The notes under the pieces: model-generated
Told to the model about the DNA's origin: nothing
Database searches by the model: none
What the model saw: the letters and a program-made list of their open reading frames with translations, nothing else
Shown here: one piece after another, positions 5,353 to 5,820 of the stretch
Layout: each line of letters begins with the position of its first letter
Numbering within the stretch: the stretch's first letter is position 1
DNA from: CAZBYL01 sp964522805
Lineage (GTDB): Bacteria > Synergistota > Synergistia > Synergistales > Synergistaceae
Reading direction: 5' to 3'
NCBI GenBank assembly: GCA_964522805.1
Contig: CAZFWP010000109.1
Coordinates: 1-5,820, forward strand
DNA length: 5,820 nucleotides
Position numbers and translations under genes: made by a program

Positions 5353-5820
5353 CACGCGCGCCCTCCCATACCCTTTCTGGTAATTAATATCCAACAGAAA
5401 AACGGGCCGCCGATTAAAGCGGTTAGCACTCCTACTGGAAGCTCTCCCATACTTTGCGCCAGCCCGTCTGCCAGAGCGAGCAAGGCTCCTCCGGCCAAAA
5501 AGCTGAAAATAATCAAGGGGCGGTGAGCCGGTCCGATAACGGTGCGCAGCAGATGGGGGATTACCAACCCGACAAAGCCGATAATGCCGAAGGAGCTGAC
5601 TATGAGGGCAGTAGCCAAAGAGGCTGCATAGAGGAGAATCATGCGAAGCCGTCTTTCATTTATTCCCAGCATTGAGCCCTGACCCTCTCCGAGGGAGACG
5701 GCGTCAAGCTGCCTGCCGTAGATTAGGGCGGGGACAGCCAAAATAACGGCGGAGCTCCATGTGATAAGAGCTGTAGTTGACGAGGCGCCGGAGAAACTGC
5801 CCATCAGCCAAAGAACGATG
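5352..5820 (-). CDS. FecCD/BtuC-family ABC transporter permease, 5'-truncated by the window edge
   Basis: The C-terminal 155 residues of an integral membrane permease whose family is usually about 330 residues. The frame is open to the end of the window, so the N-terminal half lies outside; the internal ATG at 5804 is not the start. Conserved FecCD motifs appear in order (numbering from the first visible residue): WLMGSFSGAS at 4-13, SLGEGQGSMLG at 42-52, GFVGLVIPHLLR at 81-92, GPAHR at 96-100 and ELPVGVLTALIGGPFF at 126-141. The GxxGLxxPHLxR region is the coupling surface to the ATPase in BtuC-type permeases. It ends in TGA overlapping the ATPase ATG by one base. Transport of a corrinoid or metal chelate is inferred from family and neighbours. 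Confidence 0.95.
   Translation of the reverse strand, partial: IVLWLMGSFSGASSTTALITWSSAVILAVPALIYGRQLDAVSLGEGQGSMLGINERRLRMILLYAASLATALIVSSFGIIGFVGLVIPHLLRTVIGPAHRPLIIFSFLAGGALLALADGLAQSMGELPVGVLTALIGGPFFCWILITRKGMGGRA
5361..5367 (-). promoter_or_regulatory. Ribosome binding site that fixes the ATPase start
   Basis: GGGAGGG on the minus strand lies eight bases before the ATG at 5352-5350, within the last codons of the permease. This decides the start against the in-frame ATG at 5394, which would add 14 residues not seen in this family. Confidence 0.8.

Noticed and set aside
5353..5394. An extended ATPase start at 5394
   Set aside because: It would add 14 residues foreign to the family and overlap the permease by 43 bp, while the ATG at 5352 has a strong ribosome site and a TGATG junction.
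5352..5804. A complete small permease starting at the ATG at 5804
   Set aside because: This Met is inside the conserved WLMGSFSGAS motif of full-length FecCD permeases and the frame stays open to the window edge, so the gene is truncated, not short.
1..5820. Cobalamin riboswitch, tRNA, CRISPR, insertion sequence or attachment site
   Set aside because: I looked on both strands and saw none; nearly every base is coding and the only gap (61 bp) is too short for a cobalamin riboswitch.

Overview
The window is the end of an assembled contig from a bacterium that makes cobalamin by the anaerobic (early cobalt insertion) route. All eight genes lie on the minus strand, packed with overlaps or 5-bp gaps except for one 61-bp gap. 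They read from position 5820 down to position 1. CbiD points to the oxygen-independent pathway. The substrate-binding protein has an ordinary cleavable Sec signal and no lipobox, which fits a diderm (Gram-negative-type) cell better than a monoderm. An anaerobic diderm such as a member of Synergistota or Negativicutes would fit, but this is an inference and the sequence does not settle the taxon.

Layout in transcription order. (1) An import module of the FecCD/BtuCDF type: the C-terminal half of a permease (cut by the window edge), its ATPase joined by a TGATG stop/start, and a periplasmic binding protein overlapping the ATPase by 28 bp. (2) CbiL, the C20 methyltransferase, 5 bp downstream. 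(3) A multi-pass membrane protein resembling the Gate/nucleoside-recognition family, of unknown function, 5 bp after CbiL. (4) A 61-bp gap, preceded by a hairpin plus T-run at the end of the membrane-protein gene and containing a candidate sigma70-type promoter. (5) CbiC, CbiD and the first 124 codons of CbiE, all overlapping.

How they work together. The ABC importer probably brings in a corrinoid, a cobalt chelate or another metal chelate. CbiL methylates C20 of cobalt-factor II, CbiE (with CbiT, not seen) methylates C5, CbiD methylates C1 and CbiC moves the C11 methyl to C12. The membrane protein is placed as if it serves the same pathway, perhaps in transport, but nothing in its sequence proves a substrate.

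Bases 1-32 are not genomic. They match the Illumina TruSeq read-2 adapter, and this adapter gives CbiE a false C-terminus (QIGRAHV) and a false stop codon. Apart from this artefact and the unassigned membrane protein, the region is an ordinary cobalamin locus. I see no new defence, mobile or RNA system.
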